Assembly: GCA_008694505.1 (NCBI GenBank)
Contig: VZDJ01000594.1
Location: forward strand, 14,687,804-14,751,803
Origin: Cyanoderma ruficeps
Taxonomy: Eukaryota > Chordata > Aves > Passeriformes > Timaliidae
Direction: 5' to 3'
DNA: 64,000 nt
Part shown: positions 12,941 through 25,739 of the stretch, in pieces
Layout: each line of letters begins with the position of its first letter
How positions within the stretch are numbered: position 1 is the first letter of the stretch
Notes under the pieces: model-generated
What the model was told of the DNA's origin: nothing
The model's input: the letters and a program-made list of their open reading frames with translations, nothing else
Databases searched by the model: none
Made by a program: the position numbers and the translations under genes

Positions 12941-15900
12941 TTTAGTGCTTGAGTTGCCAAGAGGAAATTATGAAAGTGTGAATGGTAATTATGTGACATT
13001 ACAAATGACCAAGAGACAATCCAAATTTCAAGACTGTATTAATGCAAAATCTGATTAATCTGAGAATACTTTCCACAGATAAAACTTAAGTACTCTGTAT
13101 TATTCCTTACACTTCAATAATTCTGGGTTTCATCCAGAAGTTCACCACTGTCTCAATGGCCTAACACAAAGTAAGTCTTGAAATCCATTATATAAGACAA
13201 TTATTGGAAAAACTACAAACCTGAAATTTTGTGAGCAATCAAGAAGCACCATCTGTAATATTCTGTTAAATGTATAGTTTAAGAAAAAAACGTGGAGGTA
13301 GTATGTCTGTCATTTTGATATTCAAAAACATATGATGAACCTGAATGCCTAACTAAGTATTTAATGAATCATGCTGTTTTATGATATACGCACAAAAATT
13401 ACAAAAATTAAGGTCATAAGAGGACAGCACTTCTAATAATTTCCAGAAACACCTTTTCTATTTCAAATCTTTAAGTGCTTTTGTATTTTCCAGCAGGCTA
13501 CTTATATCCTTTGTATTATTCATATAGACATTAACTGAGACATGCTTACTAGCAATGTATGCATGCTCCTCCTCAAGGATTAACAAGAAAAAAGTTTAAG
13601 ATAATGGGGAAATGGGACCTGAATCATAGAGGAAAAATTCAAGAAGAACTGGATAATCTTAAGGTAAATGTAGTTTTTCTAAATTAATACCCACCCCCAA
13701 ACTTCAAGTCAGTTTTTCTTTTCTAGAAGCCCTTTACTCAACCTCAGCCAAGCTGTTTGTTTGGGTTATTTTTAACATTACCCTACTGCTAAACACAGTC
13801 AGATGTCAAAATAAAATAGGGTAGAGATAAGGAAGATAAAGAAATATGCTAAAAATAAGTAAATTTGGTAAAATAAATATATCTGGTGATAAAATGATTG
13901 TATACTCATTACCCTTGCTGCCAGGCCAACATTTGTAGGGCTCTCAAACATCAAAAAAACGTAAATAGATGTTTGCTTTGGAATCAATTCATTTTGAAAA
14001 CTTACTGGTTTAAACACCAAGAACAAGAATTTGGTTCACATCCCCATCTAGTATATTCTGAATGCTGGGGGGATTTAAAGGTTCAGTCTGAACATTACAC
14101 TGGATGTTGTGAAGGCAGTGAGATCAGTGAAAATTTTGCACTACAGAGAAAAGGCAAACACATCCAGAGAAGCAGCAAGCACTATGCAGGCTAGAATCCA
14201 AGGAGACCTCTCTTTGCTTTCTATCACTTCTAGAATCTGCTTCAACATATTCTCTTTTATTTTCCACAATCCAGTGTCTTTTGTTATTTTAATAGTCAAG
14301 AGCAAGGGAGCATCTTGGCATATAGGATTTGTCTTGTTACAACTGCAGCCACTCTTTAGAAAACTTAAAGATGATCACAGCTCCTTCAGGTTACTGGTTG
14401 AAAAGTCAGGGTTGCAGAGGCTGTGCCATTGCAGTGGCTAGGGAGCTCCTGAGGTACAAGAAGCAGAATAGGAAGAGTGGCTGAGATAGAGAGAGTTGGT
14501 GGAGCCTGGGCAAAGGCAGAGCAAAAACTGAGAAACTCTTATAAGACATGCAGAAGCAGTAGAGGATGAAAAGAAGACGATCTAGAAGGAATGGAAGTGA
14601 GAAAGAACAAACAGAAGTATCAATGCATGCTGAAAGAAAGAAAGCTTTACCTATCTTTGCCCGGCTTTGTTGGCAAAAAATCCCAGTACCCTTCCTAAGA
14701 TGCTTTGCATATTAATTGGTCACCAAAAGTAGGAATAGGAGTGAAAGCTGCATTTGTAATGTAACAAAATACTACCATCATTAATGAAATAGCTGCTGTC
14801 TGACATCTCTCCATAATTAATCTTTTACATTATATTATATATCCATATTAACATCTCATCAATTGCTGGTTTTTTTCCTGTAGTGAGATATTATCCTTTC
14901 ATTTCTTTTAACATAAAAGTGGCCAAGAGATTCATTACCACTGTTTATTATCATTATTCCTAATGATATGATGAGGTATTACCCATGGCATTTTACTGCA
15001 TGTCTGCTCAAGTAGATTGGGATTTGCAGCAAGGTCCTGTTTAGACACTGAATGAACCCAACAGTCATGTTTAATAAGTCTTATGTTCTGTCAGAAAAAG
15101 CAGCTTATTACTAATGAGATGTATTATGTTATTTAATACCCAAATAAAACTCTATTTCTCAAGTATGCATGCCTGGGGCACAAATCTGACGAACACTTAG
15201 GGAAGCAAAATGCTGTCCAAAGAGACAGTGATTAATAAAGACCAGTTGGGAGGGGTGTTGTTTCCATGTTCTAAAATACTGGCTTTGATGTACTTATTTT
15301 TTGGAGTGACTCCAGTATGAGAAAACAGTGTAAGCACGCAAGGGAGAGCAAGGAATATTCACTGAGTCTCTGCCTACTGGCTGAAATGCTGACATCTTAC
15401 ACGCTAGGTTGCTGGAAACAAGAAGAAAGCTTTGCTTAGCTACCCAAGTGATGCCTGGGTGTCTTCAGTTTCTTTAGCTGGGGTAGAAGCATAAATAAGA
15501 ATTACGTTGAACAAGCATTACATTTTGCATTTCAATTGTATAACATTTTAACCTGGCTCCGTACTATGGATGCGGCCTTTACTCAAAGTGAATTTGTATC
15601 ATTCAATTAACACCAATTTTGACAAGCCACACTATAGAACAAAAACCATAATTGTTTTACTTCTCTTCTAGGACACTAGTGGTAGAACCTAAAACCCGGT
15701 ATATACAATGATCTTACCCAGCTTTCTCACACCTTGGAACAGCCACATCTACAGAACTGATTACCTTTACTGGTTTTGTGACAACCATCTCATTTTCCCT
15801 TGCTTTCTTCCACTAAAGTAGAAGTTCCTGCATAGCAGAAGTCCCTAATTGATTCAGATATCCCAACAGGAACTAAGAATGGATGCCTAGAAAGTGAGTA

Positions 15901-17989
15901 CTATGCACAGAAGATTCTCTGTGTAGTTTACTTTGTCTTTCCTAGTTCTACTTTGTTTTATTTAAAGCTCAACTAAACACCTGCCAGCTGTCCAGAAAAC
16001 ATAGTAAAGCCCCCACCACAGAGGAGTCAGAATACAGGAGAAATATTTTGGAAGAAATACCCAGTGGGTGTAATTACTGATAATAGTTATTTTCAGATTA
16101 CTTCCATGTAAAAGGAAAAATTCCTATAGAAATTAAAAGAAACAGATTATATATTGTATAGCAGCTACCAAAAAGCCAACAAAGATAGAAAAATGCTATA
16201 ATCTACTTTAAAATTATATGAATATGCATATTTTTCTCCTATTTAATTCCTCCACAGCAAATTCCACTTTAAATTATACATGAAGGTTTGTAACTTTTTT
16301 CCTGGTTTTTTCCTGTTTCCTAATTGCTTACAAACTATTCAAATATGTTTAGTTATATTTTAGTTGTTTTGAATACAGATGTGTATCTCTCCTTGAAACT
16401 GTCCTTTTTTTAAAAAAAAAGAATGCTGAATTTGAACATTTACTTAGATTGTTATCTATTATTAGTATGATTGTATTGACTGATTTAAATACTTTATTGA
16501 TATGAAAATAATTTTTAAAATAAAATAATTAAAAATTTGTAAATGGCTGGCTTTTCTCTTGACACAATGGAAAAGAAACATAATAGTTATGTCTTTGAAA
16601 CACAATTGCTGAAGTCAAACATTTGGGTTATGAGTTAATACACAACACAAGTGTATAAGTGGCTTTATAGTGGAAAAAGAGGTTTAATACTCAAGGAAGG
16701 GAATAAAATGATTCTTGATCCAGTCTGGTATTGCCCAAAACTAAGAAGGAGCTAACCTTTGGACTTGGGAAAGCAGAATGCCCATTGCATAATCTCTGGG
16801 GAAAGAATAAGGAAGAGGTTGTACCTATTTTCCTGTTTTTCATTGTTCCCAAATGAATGAATATTAATTGAGAAGTGCTGTTACATATTTTATGCCATTC
16901 TGAGTACACGTTCTGAAATCCCATGAGGCCTTGTTTAAATACAAATTAATCCTAAACTACACTTAATTAGCATTGCTATAGTTGACTTTGCTTTTTCTGC
17001 TGTAAGGAAGAATACAATATCTCAGACTTTTGCTTTTTTCAAATGTTAAAATATATGATGGAGGTGAAGAAGTGATTTCGGAGCTGAATGACTTCCTGGC
17101 AGGAGAGAATTTGACAGGATGGCATTTTACTAATTAAGAAGAGTGCTGGACTAACCAGATGGGAAAAATACATACTGAAACTTTTTTTCTTTCCTTAGTT
17201 CTTTTTTTTTCCCCACAATACAATGTAGAAATAATCAAGGACAATGAAGGGCACACAAAGAAGAACTGATAAGTAAGGAAATTTGTTAGCATAAAATAAA
17301 CCTAGAGAAATCAGACAGTAATCAAATAATCCTGCTTTAATAAGATCAAAAATTAAGCAGAAGCCACAGATGTGAGCAAGACATTTCCATGATTCAGACC
17401 CATCTCTAACATAAATGCACAACGTGATTTCTGGCAAATCAGACAGGACTACATCTACCCAGACATTTTAGCTCCTAAATCTAGTATTTAGATATCATCA
17501 TGATCCTTGGGAAAAAAAAAAATAAAGGAGTTTAAGAGATTTTCATCTCCTTTAGAGGATGAAGAGATAACACAAACCACCCCAATGCTAGGGACAAAGT
17601 AAGAAATACACTTCAAAAAATCCCAACGTGCTAAATAACAATAAGAAGGTTTTTCTACGCAAATTAAGCTCAATAAATTTTTCAATGAGTGTAAAAGAAT
17701 GCAAAAAGAAGGCGAAATCAGAAAAGTCAAAATGGGATAGCAATGCAGAAAAAAGATGTATTCCTGTAATACACTGGTAGCAAGACAAAGACAAAGGAAA
17801 GGGAGATCTGCTACTCAGTGGAGAAAAAATATTATTAGAGATGATGTCAAAAAAGTTGATACCTTATTTACTTTTCTTCACTAGAAGGGTCAGCCTCAAT
17901 CAGCTGGCTAAGATAATTTCTCTCAGAGACAAGGAGAGAAAATACAGGACAGGTCAATAACTTAGATAAAATACTTTCAAACCAGCTGA
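12941..17989. other. Intergenic AT-rich DNA, nothing recognised
   Basis: AT-rich DNA with no CpG cluster and no convincing coding frame. Several A/T runs occur, for example near 16409-16422 and 17182-17216. No repeat family could be named with confidence. Confidence 0.5.
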
Positions 17990-18545
17990 GCTCAGCCTCT
18001 CAGGATACTTAGACAACAGAATAAAGACATTTTAGAGTCATTAGCAACAATCTTTGAGAATTTGTAGAGAACAGATGAGCTTCTAAAAGAATGGAAAAGG
18101 ACAGATGTCATGTTTGTCTTTAAGAGCAGAGAACAGAAGAAATCAGGAAATTACATACTGTTCTGTCTTTCTTCCTGAGAAAAATACTGGAGCAATAATT
18201 GAACAAGTTTGCTTAAAAGCTTAAGTGTTTTTGTCCCATTTTAAGGATATAAAACAGTCAGCATGTACTTGTTGAAAACTATGGTGGAAAGTCAGCTGGA
18301 TCATGTTGTCCAGTTTGTTCATTGTGCCTTGTGGAAAATGTGGTTCAACTGAAGAATAATTAGAGATTTAGAAAAAAAATCTGTAAGAAAGAACAGAAGG
18401 TCCCTTGGGAGGCTGTGAAATCTTTATCACCAATATAGATCTTCAAAACAGGCAAACATATGTTAGAAATGGTTTAGGTAAAGCTGATGCTGCCTTTGGC
18501 AAGGATGGTATCTTCAGAGGGCTGTTCCAGGCACCAGTGAAGTAG
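17990..18545 (+). mobile_element. Old CR1 LINE fragment, reverse transcriptase to 3' region
   Basis: Near 18055-18200 the text follows the CR1 reverse-transcriptase segment: a 'gaatggaaaaggacagatgt' stretch, then a degraded counterpart of the region that encodes the NYRPVSL motif, then 'aaaaatactggagcaa'. The DNA then jumps to the CR1 3' region near 18400-18545, with a 'gaggctgtgaaatctttatc' stretch. Sequence between these parts is missing, and frames are broken throughout. This is a decayed, internally deleted copy, older than the two CR1 copies in TANK. Confidence 0.6.
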
Positions 18546-19804
18546 AAAATCAGTCAGTAAAACTGATTGTCAAAAGCAGAAAAGTGGGAATGACCTACTG
18601 CCTACTGTGCCAAAAAACATGTAAACATTGTTAAAAGGATATTGGAACCCAAAGATTGTTGTAGCCAAGAGAGAACTATAGTCTGTGATCTGCCCCAATT
18701 AGCCCATGCAAAATCTAATTCTCATCTCCAGGAGATGTGACTAGAAAGGATACAGAACTACAGAGTATTACCCAGAGACAGCAGCTATACTTAAAACACT
18801 GCTTTTCAGCAAGCTCCACATTCTGTGTAACAAAGTTATGTACCAGAGGCTGTAGCAGCCTCCATGAAGCCACTGGTACGATAACCCTAAATTCCTTTTC
18901 TGATTCTTGTCTTTAGCTACTCTACAATCTGTCAACAAAGTAGGAAAGGATAGGTTGGAAGATAAAAGAGTGTGAGGGGTGGGACTGATAAAACAATTGC
19001 CTCTGAAAAATTTGCAGAAAAAACTTGAAAAGCCTTCAAGTTCCAGGCCATAGTGTAGGCCATATCTTTCAAAAGAGAGGTTTAGAGACAGCTGCCAGTT
19101 TGGCTGTACTTCAGATTAGGGACAGAAAGGTAAGGCCAAGCACCAGGGAAGGAGATCCTCTGATACTTCATTCTCTTTCTCCCAACTAACCTGACATGTA
19201 TGATTTCATCTTTCCTGGTTTTATCCCTCATATTAAGAGTTCCCTTTCTTTAATGTTCTTTTTGCCTGGTATCTTTTTGCAATCTAAAATGCAGTTGTTA
19301 CTCACTGCTGCAGGAAGTTATTTTTCAGTTCTTTGTAGAATTCTCCCATTTGATTTAATACACAATAAACTGGTTGCAGTGCAATTTAAGAGCACTGTCA
19401 GGTATGTGATGACACTACAGCAATGGCCAAAACCTGTTCAAATGAGCATTTTCAAATGATACAAGACAGAAAATAATATGAGCAAAATGTCACTTTGAAC
19501 ATGTCATTCATGTTGGTGTGTACACACCCTTGTTGTGTATCTAAAGAAGTAAATTGGTAATTAATAAATACAAATTAATGTATAATTGCTTTTACAAGAC
19601 TGTTTTGAATTATCCCGTTCTAATTCAGATCTCTGCTACAAGCCAAAATTCCCTTACGTCTTTTGCTTCCAGAAAGCCAACAATAAGTGGATACAATGCT
19701 AGAAGAGCAGGTGTGTTTTCACTCAGAGGAAGCAGCTACAGATAAGAAAATGTCTTAGCAGCTGATGTATCAGAAGACTGAAGCTGTGCCAGACGAAGTG
19801 AATG

Positions 19805-19828
19805 TGTGCGTGTGTGTGTGCACACGCA
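19805..19828. repeat. GT/TG dinucleotide tract
   Basis: A short alternating purine-pyrimidine tract of GT units, interrupted by gc steps and ending in cacacgc, so it is partly self-complementary. It may vary in length between individuals. Confidence 0.8.
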
Positions 19829-20312
19829 TTTTGCCTCTAATTATGCAAAAAGGCCCAAACCCATTGATCATGTGTTTCTCTCCCGACTTCACCAGGAATA
19901 AATCTTGAAGTGTGACAGCTCTTCCAGAAAGTCAGAGTTATTATCAGTGATGTAATCTCTGTATTAGAACTGACAACACACAGTGAATAATACCTTTTTT
20001 CCTTTCCTTTTTGAACATACATTCCTGTTTACTACAGGGTAAGAACAAATATCGTTTGCAAGAAGCTGGTCTGAACTTTTCTTATCATTGGTTCCTCTTA
20101 GCTTCACAGACGATGAGACTTTATTCAACCCAGCACAGTGTGAACACACGATGAGCTACACAGCACATGGCTTCAAGCTTTCTTTGCTTAAAGTTGGGAA
20201 AAATTTACCACAAAATTTAGCAGGCACAGCTGCTGATTTCTCTTTGGTGCATGCAGATATCAAGAAATTTTAGTTAAAATTTGAACAGCCTGACTGCTCA
20301 ATGACTGCTCAA

Positions 20313-20377
20313 GTTTATTTATTTTTATTTTTATTTTGGTTTGGTCTTGGTTTTCATTTGTTTTGTTGTTGTTGTTT
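20313..20377. repeat. T-rich low-complexity tract (ATTTT and TTG units)
   Basis: Units of tttat/attttt are followed by ttgg and ttg units. It is a simple-sequence tract with no other signal. Confidence 0.75.
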
Positions 20378-21184
20378 ACTCAGTTATAGAACTTCACTGC
20401 AATGGTACATTTTAAGACTTACAGAAACACTCATCTGAGCATCTTATTTTGTCTTGCTACTCTAATTAGTCAAGCTTAGACCCACCAAACTGTCATAGGA
20501 AGATTGTAAGAATCAAGAAAAGTGCTTTGTTGAAGTCACAAAACCACCTTTTCATTTATAAAATGATTTAAAAATTAAAATGAGGAGTAAGAACAACTAT
20601 ATCACAAAACAAAAATGACAGAGATCAATAATTCCAAAAATTTCTTTTCACTATGCAGATAAACAGAACCATTTATTTTCAAATTCTACTATAATATACA
20701 ATCAAATAATGTTGAAAGAATGCATATCAACTCCATGTGCTAGGGAAATTATGAATATAGTTTCAGTTGCTCTATTATCTTGTAAAAATACCTAAGGAGG
20801 ACTAGTGGTTTTGTTAAAAGGTTACACAGGAGAAGGTCGCCTTGCTGTGTATTTACACAGACATACCTGCTGTTAAGCCTTGTGAGCAGTTAGAATAATA
20901 TTATGCAGCTGATCTGTTGGTCATCATAATTTAACTAGAAGCACAGTCAAATTATACACAGCATCACTGAGAAACCAGATAAAGCTGATTATCTTTAATA
21001 AACTTACCCAAAGGTTCTATGTTTCAAATGGATATTCTCAAAATATAAAGAAATAATTCTGAATGGATTTTCCAAGATCTTTGGAGCTTCTGCAATAGCA
21101 ATGTTCCCTATACTTCTACAGAATCCAGTCTTTTACAGGAGGTTGTTTAATGTAGAGAAATTCCTACACATTTGTATCAGCATG

Positions 21185-21545
21185 AAGTCATTAACGTAAG
21201 AACATATGCCACATTGGTTCAGACCCATCTTCTCTTCAGCAGTGGCTAGAAATCAATGCCCTGGGAAGAATGAGAACAGGGCAAGCATATGTAATACTTT
21301 CTCAGAGTCTTCTCCCAGCTGCCAGCTATTTTCAGGTCAGAGAACTTCCTGAGATTGATGCTGTCTGTCTCTTTAGTTTCCCTCAGTGAATCTCTCAAGT
21401 GTTTACTTGTCCAATCTCCCCCTGAACACCAAAATTTTCACATCCTGAACAGTTCTGACAAGAAATTCCATAGGTATACTAAGACAGGTCCATTAACGTA
21501 ATGACTTTGCATTAACAAAAGCTGTCTCCTCCTTTTCCCCAAACT
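21185..21545. repeat. Old sauropsid interspersed repeat, family uncertain
   Basis: The left end carries 'aagaacatatgccacattgg' followed by a ttcagaccca stretch. This matches a widely dispersed amniote repeat whose consensus reads like 'AAGAACATAAGAACTGCCAT' and then a GGGTCAGACC stretch. Further right, 'cctgaacaccaaaattttca' and 'gaaattccataggtatac' correspond to later parts of the same consensus in the same order. Divergence is high. It is probably a fragment of a CR1-related LINE or a SINE sharing that tail; I cannot settle which, nor its orientation. Confidence 0.5.
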
Positions 21546-23084
21546 TTGGAATTCTATGACACTACATTAACAAAAATAATACTGTGGAATCTGTGATCTT
21601 GCTGCACGACACAGCTCTCCTTTTTGTAGAAGAGGAAAAGAGGTCATAAGATTCCAGAAATTAAACGTTTCATTTCAAATACATCTTCCTTGACTTCTTC
21701 CACTCTTACCCCACACTGAAAACCTAAATAGAGGCTTGGGATCAGAAACCATTCAATAAATAGCGCAAAGGCTCTGTTTATCAATCATGTTTTCTTAAAT
21801 TTGATACTGTATATATATATGTTTGATACTGTTCTATACAAATCAGCTATCAAGATTTAATAAATTTTAACATGGAACAAAGGGGAAAGGCCTATGTAAT
21901 GTAGTTGATATCAAAATATCTCACTTTTTCACGTTGACAAATCTAAGGAATTAACGATTATGTTAAATTTCCTGAATACTCGCTTCTATGGCAAAAAGGC
22001 ACTCATGCTAGAACATGAATTTTTCAAGGTGTTTTCCCTACATTGTTCTACAGAACTCAGTTTCAGTGGTTTGAGGGGAAGTGAGGAGAGAACCAATTAT
22101 GATAAAACAGCGGTCAAGGATGTGTCTAATAAAGTTTCTTTGGAGCTTAACTAAGAATCAGTGGATTGGCTATTCTTCTCAAAGAAGTATTATGCTCCCC
22201 ATGTTTTACTCCCTCTATATGTAACACAGGTTATATTCTATATAGAGGAATAGCATTTGTTTTCCAAAGCTGTTGCTACTTTCTTTTGGTGTCATTATCA
22301 TCACGGGCTTTTTCTTCACAACATATTAGAAAGTATGTATTATATTTGGTACAACAGTTGCTCTATATGTTAACTGTTCCCACGCATGCAGGGTTGCCTG
22401 TTCATGCACTGCTCCCTTCTCATGCAGGGTGACCTTTCTCCAGGGTAGGGAGCCTGCAGAAATCACTGACATCACTTTTGGCAATAAAAGAACGTTGCAC
22501 TGGGTCCAAAATCGGTTTGCTGGATGTTTCTGCTGAAGTCTCTCTTTCAGAGAATGACTGTCTGCATGCAGTTGCATTTAAGGAAGTTCTTCAGTTGGGT
22601 ATTTCTCAGTGGAAGTTCCCAGCTAATATTAGTCATAAGAAGCACAAAACCACATTTCGTAATCCTCTTGATACTCCTCCAGGCAACATAAAGATTTCCT
22701 ATATTGTTACCAAAGAGATGAGAAAAGAAAATCCAAACTTTTTGTTCCTACACTTTGTAAAGACAAGGAGTAAATTACACTTATCAGCTTCAGCATTCAG
22801 ATACATCGAAAAAGTATGACATTACATTTATGTTGCTTATAGTGCTCCAAATGTGTATGTCTGCATTTTGATTAAATATCCTTTAGTTTCTGAAACACAG
22901 AAATTAACTTTGTCTGTTACAATCTATAGGCAAATTACATACTAAAGTTTACACAGGTTCATCAGCTACTATTCTTGAGGTTGGGGGAAAAAAAATCAGC
23001 CTCACCTTCCTTCACACTAAGGAACGACAACATTTGTTCTAAATTAATCCACAGATCTCATTTTCTGACCAGGAAAGGCATTTC
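21546..23084. other. Intergenic DNA, no gene recognised
   Basis: AT-rich DNA. A 113-codon open frame on the + strand (22478-22819) has no recognisable domain and no supporting splice or promoter context. Two imperfect copies of a tcatgcagggt motif lie about 38 bases apart near 22383-22431. Nothing else stands out. Confidence 0.45.
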
Positions 23085-23529
23085 AAGATCAAAACACGCT
23101 TTTTATTTTGTTAAAGCAGCAACAGATTAAAAGAACGGCGAAACACCCGGAGCAGCAGAGACTCTCAGCATCCAGCGCACTCCTTTGGGACCACAGTCTC
23201 TAAGTGCTGGGAAAGGTTTAACATCTGACGTGAGCCACCTAGCGTCTGAACGGATGGCTACATTAACAACTTGCAAGAAACATTTTAACCTCTTTCTAGT
23301 AGAAGCCAATTTACATTTATAAGCTTAGAAATTCATAAAAAAGGAATCAGCCGGAACCTGTGATGAACTACAGCCTTTTGCCAGCTGCTCCAGCAGCGGC
23401 CTCTCCTGAAAGCAGTGAGTTCCCAGACCTCAGCGCAGTGTAACCGATGAGCACAGTGTTAACACACCAGCATAGCCTAAGGAAAATTCCCGTTAAAACA
23501 CCAATCCAGAAGTAACGTGAAACAGCAAA
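23085..23529 (-). other. Candidate minus-strand terminal exon (transcript divergent from TANK)
   Basis: On the minus strand, an acceptor-like site ending 'ctcatctatatgcag' would start an exon at 23529. Reading in phase 0 gives 53 codons with two hydrophobic stretches (around ...YFWIGVLTGIF and CVNTVLIGY) and a stop at 23368-23370. Downstream, an AATAAA signal lies at about 23102-23107 (written as TTTATT on +), followed by GT-rich sequence. CpG density is higher than in the flanks. The CpG island at 25.7 kb could serve as a shared promoter. The protein is not recognised, and a noncoding antisense RNA, such as mammals have near TANK, is equally likely. A perfect + strand donor (gatgag then gtaagt) at 23545 shows the strand is not settled. 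Confidence 0.3.
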
Positions 23530-25739
23530 CTGCATATAGATGAGGTAAGTGTTTAAATAGGCTGTTTGACCAATGAGCACAAACTTGAATTTTCACTATG
23601 AAAAAAGTATCAACTTGCTAATTCCCAATGACCAAGAAAAAACAAACAAAAAAACCCAAACAAAACCCCCGACCAAAAACAACAACAAAAAAAACCCCAC
23701 TCAGAGATTCTAAGCATAAGTAGTCAAGGTAAGACTTTTTCTGACTCTGAACACAAAGTGAAATAAAATAGTAAAAAGAAGCCCTGCACCACCACTCGCA
23801 AACCCTAGATAAGTGGTTTGCAACTGTTTCTAAGATCAGTAGATTCCTAAAATCGTAAATAATTTTTAAATACACTGATATGTGCTTCTTCTTTCCAGCT
23901 ATCTTGTGAGGACTACATATAGGAAAGCAATCCTGCCTTGACAATGACATAAAAGTGTGAAATATTGATGTGAGGCAGAAATACAGAAAGTTGTTCCTGG
24001 AACAGCTGTAGGGAAGGGAATACAGAGACAGAAGAGAAGGAAGCAGAAAAACAAAGAAAGCAAGATGAGGAAGAAAGGACAAAGTGTAATTTAGTAATTG
24101 AGTGTAAAGCAGAAAATGCTCAAAAAATCAGAGATCATTAGCTATGAAATAGAGATTTTGTACTATTGTCATGTGTATTTTTCTTTTCTTCTATTTAATT
24201 TATTCAAAGGTTGGAGGTCCCTATGATTTTCAAGACGAGCTACTGTAAATCTTGTAAAATACACCCTATCGTATTGGGGGAGGAAATGTAAAGAAAGAAG
24301 GCACTAAATAATTAAGATAGAGGAAAAAACAGCTTCTTCCATGTTTTAGTGTGAAAGAATATTACTGATAAAGCACTAAGAGATTAATGCATGTGATTTG
24401 AAAACTCATGTTTGTAGATGGTTGTCAGTTTTGAGTTGCTGAGATTGAGACCTTCACAGCAAATTTACATTAAGTACATTCCTAGAATTTAATAAACAAT
24501 TTTCCCCCCTAAAACAACTAACATGCAATGGTAGTGTTTCAGAGGTGGTATACATGTCATGGCTCTATTTGAATTTAGGTAGCCATCATCTTAGTTGAGG
24601 CATGCTTATCATCAGACAACACCCACTTGTACTTTTCTGCACATTATCCCTTTTTTAAATATAGCATCAGTTAAATTATATTGCATCTCTTGATCTGAAT
24701 TTAAGAAATGCAGGTTATATTTCAGCTGATACATCCATTTTAATTTTAAGTGCTTAACTACTTGCCAAAACTGACTAAAAACGTAACATGTAGAATTAAA
24801 AGAGAAACAATAGACCTTGAATGAAACCTTAACATGGACTCAAACACTGTCTCTGAAAAAGGAAATTGAATCCCCCTTCCTTGGAAACATGCTAAAAGAG
24901 CAAACTCTCTCTGAATCTTAGTAGTTCATTTGGACCTCACCTGAAGTTCTTAAAAATGGCCAAAAAGGAAGCATATTTATAGGCTCATTAAGCTATCTGC
25001 CTGTAAGTTTCTTTAGCCTTAGTACAGGCCAAAACAGACCAAAACACTTGCTAAAGTCTTTGCAGGAAAGATAAATTATAATAGAAATAATCTTCAAAAG
25101 AGCACAAAGAGGAACATCTGGCTACTTTTTAGTAGCTATGTTTGAGCTCAGTCCTCAGGCTTCCAAGGGCAAGCGCCCAGAGTAGGTAGCTTGTGATAGC
25201 GAGTTCTGAACTGTGAGAGGGCAAAGCAAAAAAGCTCTGCCCTAGAAAAAAAACCCACAGCTCGGCTGCATGGATATGTTCACTGGGGTTCCGAGACAGC
25301 CGAGATCAATTCAAAATCCACAGTGCCTTTCTGCCGCTGGCTCTTTGTGATGGTATCCTGGGCAAGTATGTAACAAACGCCTCATGTTCTCCCATCAGCT
25401 CCCATCCTCCTACACACTTCCAAGAGAAAAAGTTGTACTTATACGTGTGACCTAAAGAGAGAAGGGCTTGTAGCAGTTGCAAAATTAAAACCGTGTGTTT
25501 CCATTATTCTTACCTAGAGTATTCGTCGTCTGCTTGAAATAAAAGCAGGCGGGGAAATGCCTCTGTAAAAACCTACAACAGACCATTCAGAGAGAAACTA
25601 CCCTGAGCGTGAGAAGTATTTTACAAATGTAACTATTGTTATATCACTCTAAGTCAGGGAAAGACTTAGAAATAGGAAGGGGCTGTGGACATCGGGAGCA
25701 GCACAGAGGCTGCTTGAGAGGTCTTCTGCAGCCAGACAG
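23530..25739. other. Intergenic DNA upstream of the TANK promoter
   Basis: Holds an A/C-rich tract and scattered splice-like sites on the minus strand, for example a cttcag|gtgagg donor near 24938 and a possible 19-nt exon at 25514-25532. A 154-codon minus-strand frame (23618-24082) runs into the low-complexity tract and has no domain. CpG content rises from about 25150 towards the island. Confidence 0.45.
23633..23699. repeat. A/C-rich low-complexity tract
   Basis: Runs of A interrupted by ccc and caa units (for example caaacaaaaaaacccaaac). The minus strand reads as a T/G-rich tract. It supplies the artificial end of a long minus-strand open frame. Confidence 0.8.

Larger units (their letters stand above)
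18546..21184. other. Intergenic AT-rich DNA with short simple repeats
   Basis: No gene is recognised. The stretch holds a GT tract at about 19806-19822 and a T-rich low-complexity tract at about 20314-20376, both listed separately. The remaining DNA is AT-rich and CpG-poor. Confidence 0.5.

Noticed and set aside
12582..13058. Overlapping frames of 93-117 codons on both strands
   Set aside because: They overlie a decayed antisense CR1 fragment.
22478..22819. 113-codon + strand frame
   Set aside because: No recognisable domain, no promoter and no good splice context; judged a chance frame, though the low-GC flanks make it mildly unusual.
23618..24082. 154-codon minus-strand frame
   Set aside because: It ends in an A/C-rich low-complexity tract; it is rich in F, L and S from T-rich DNA, and has no motif.
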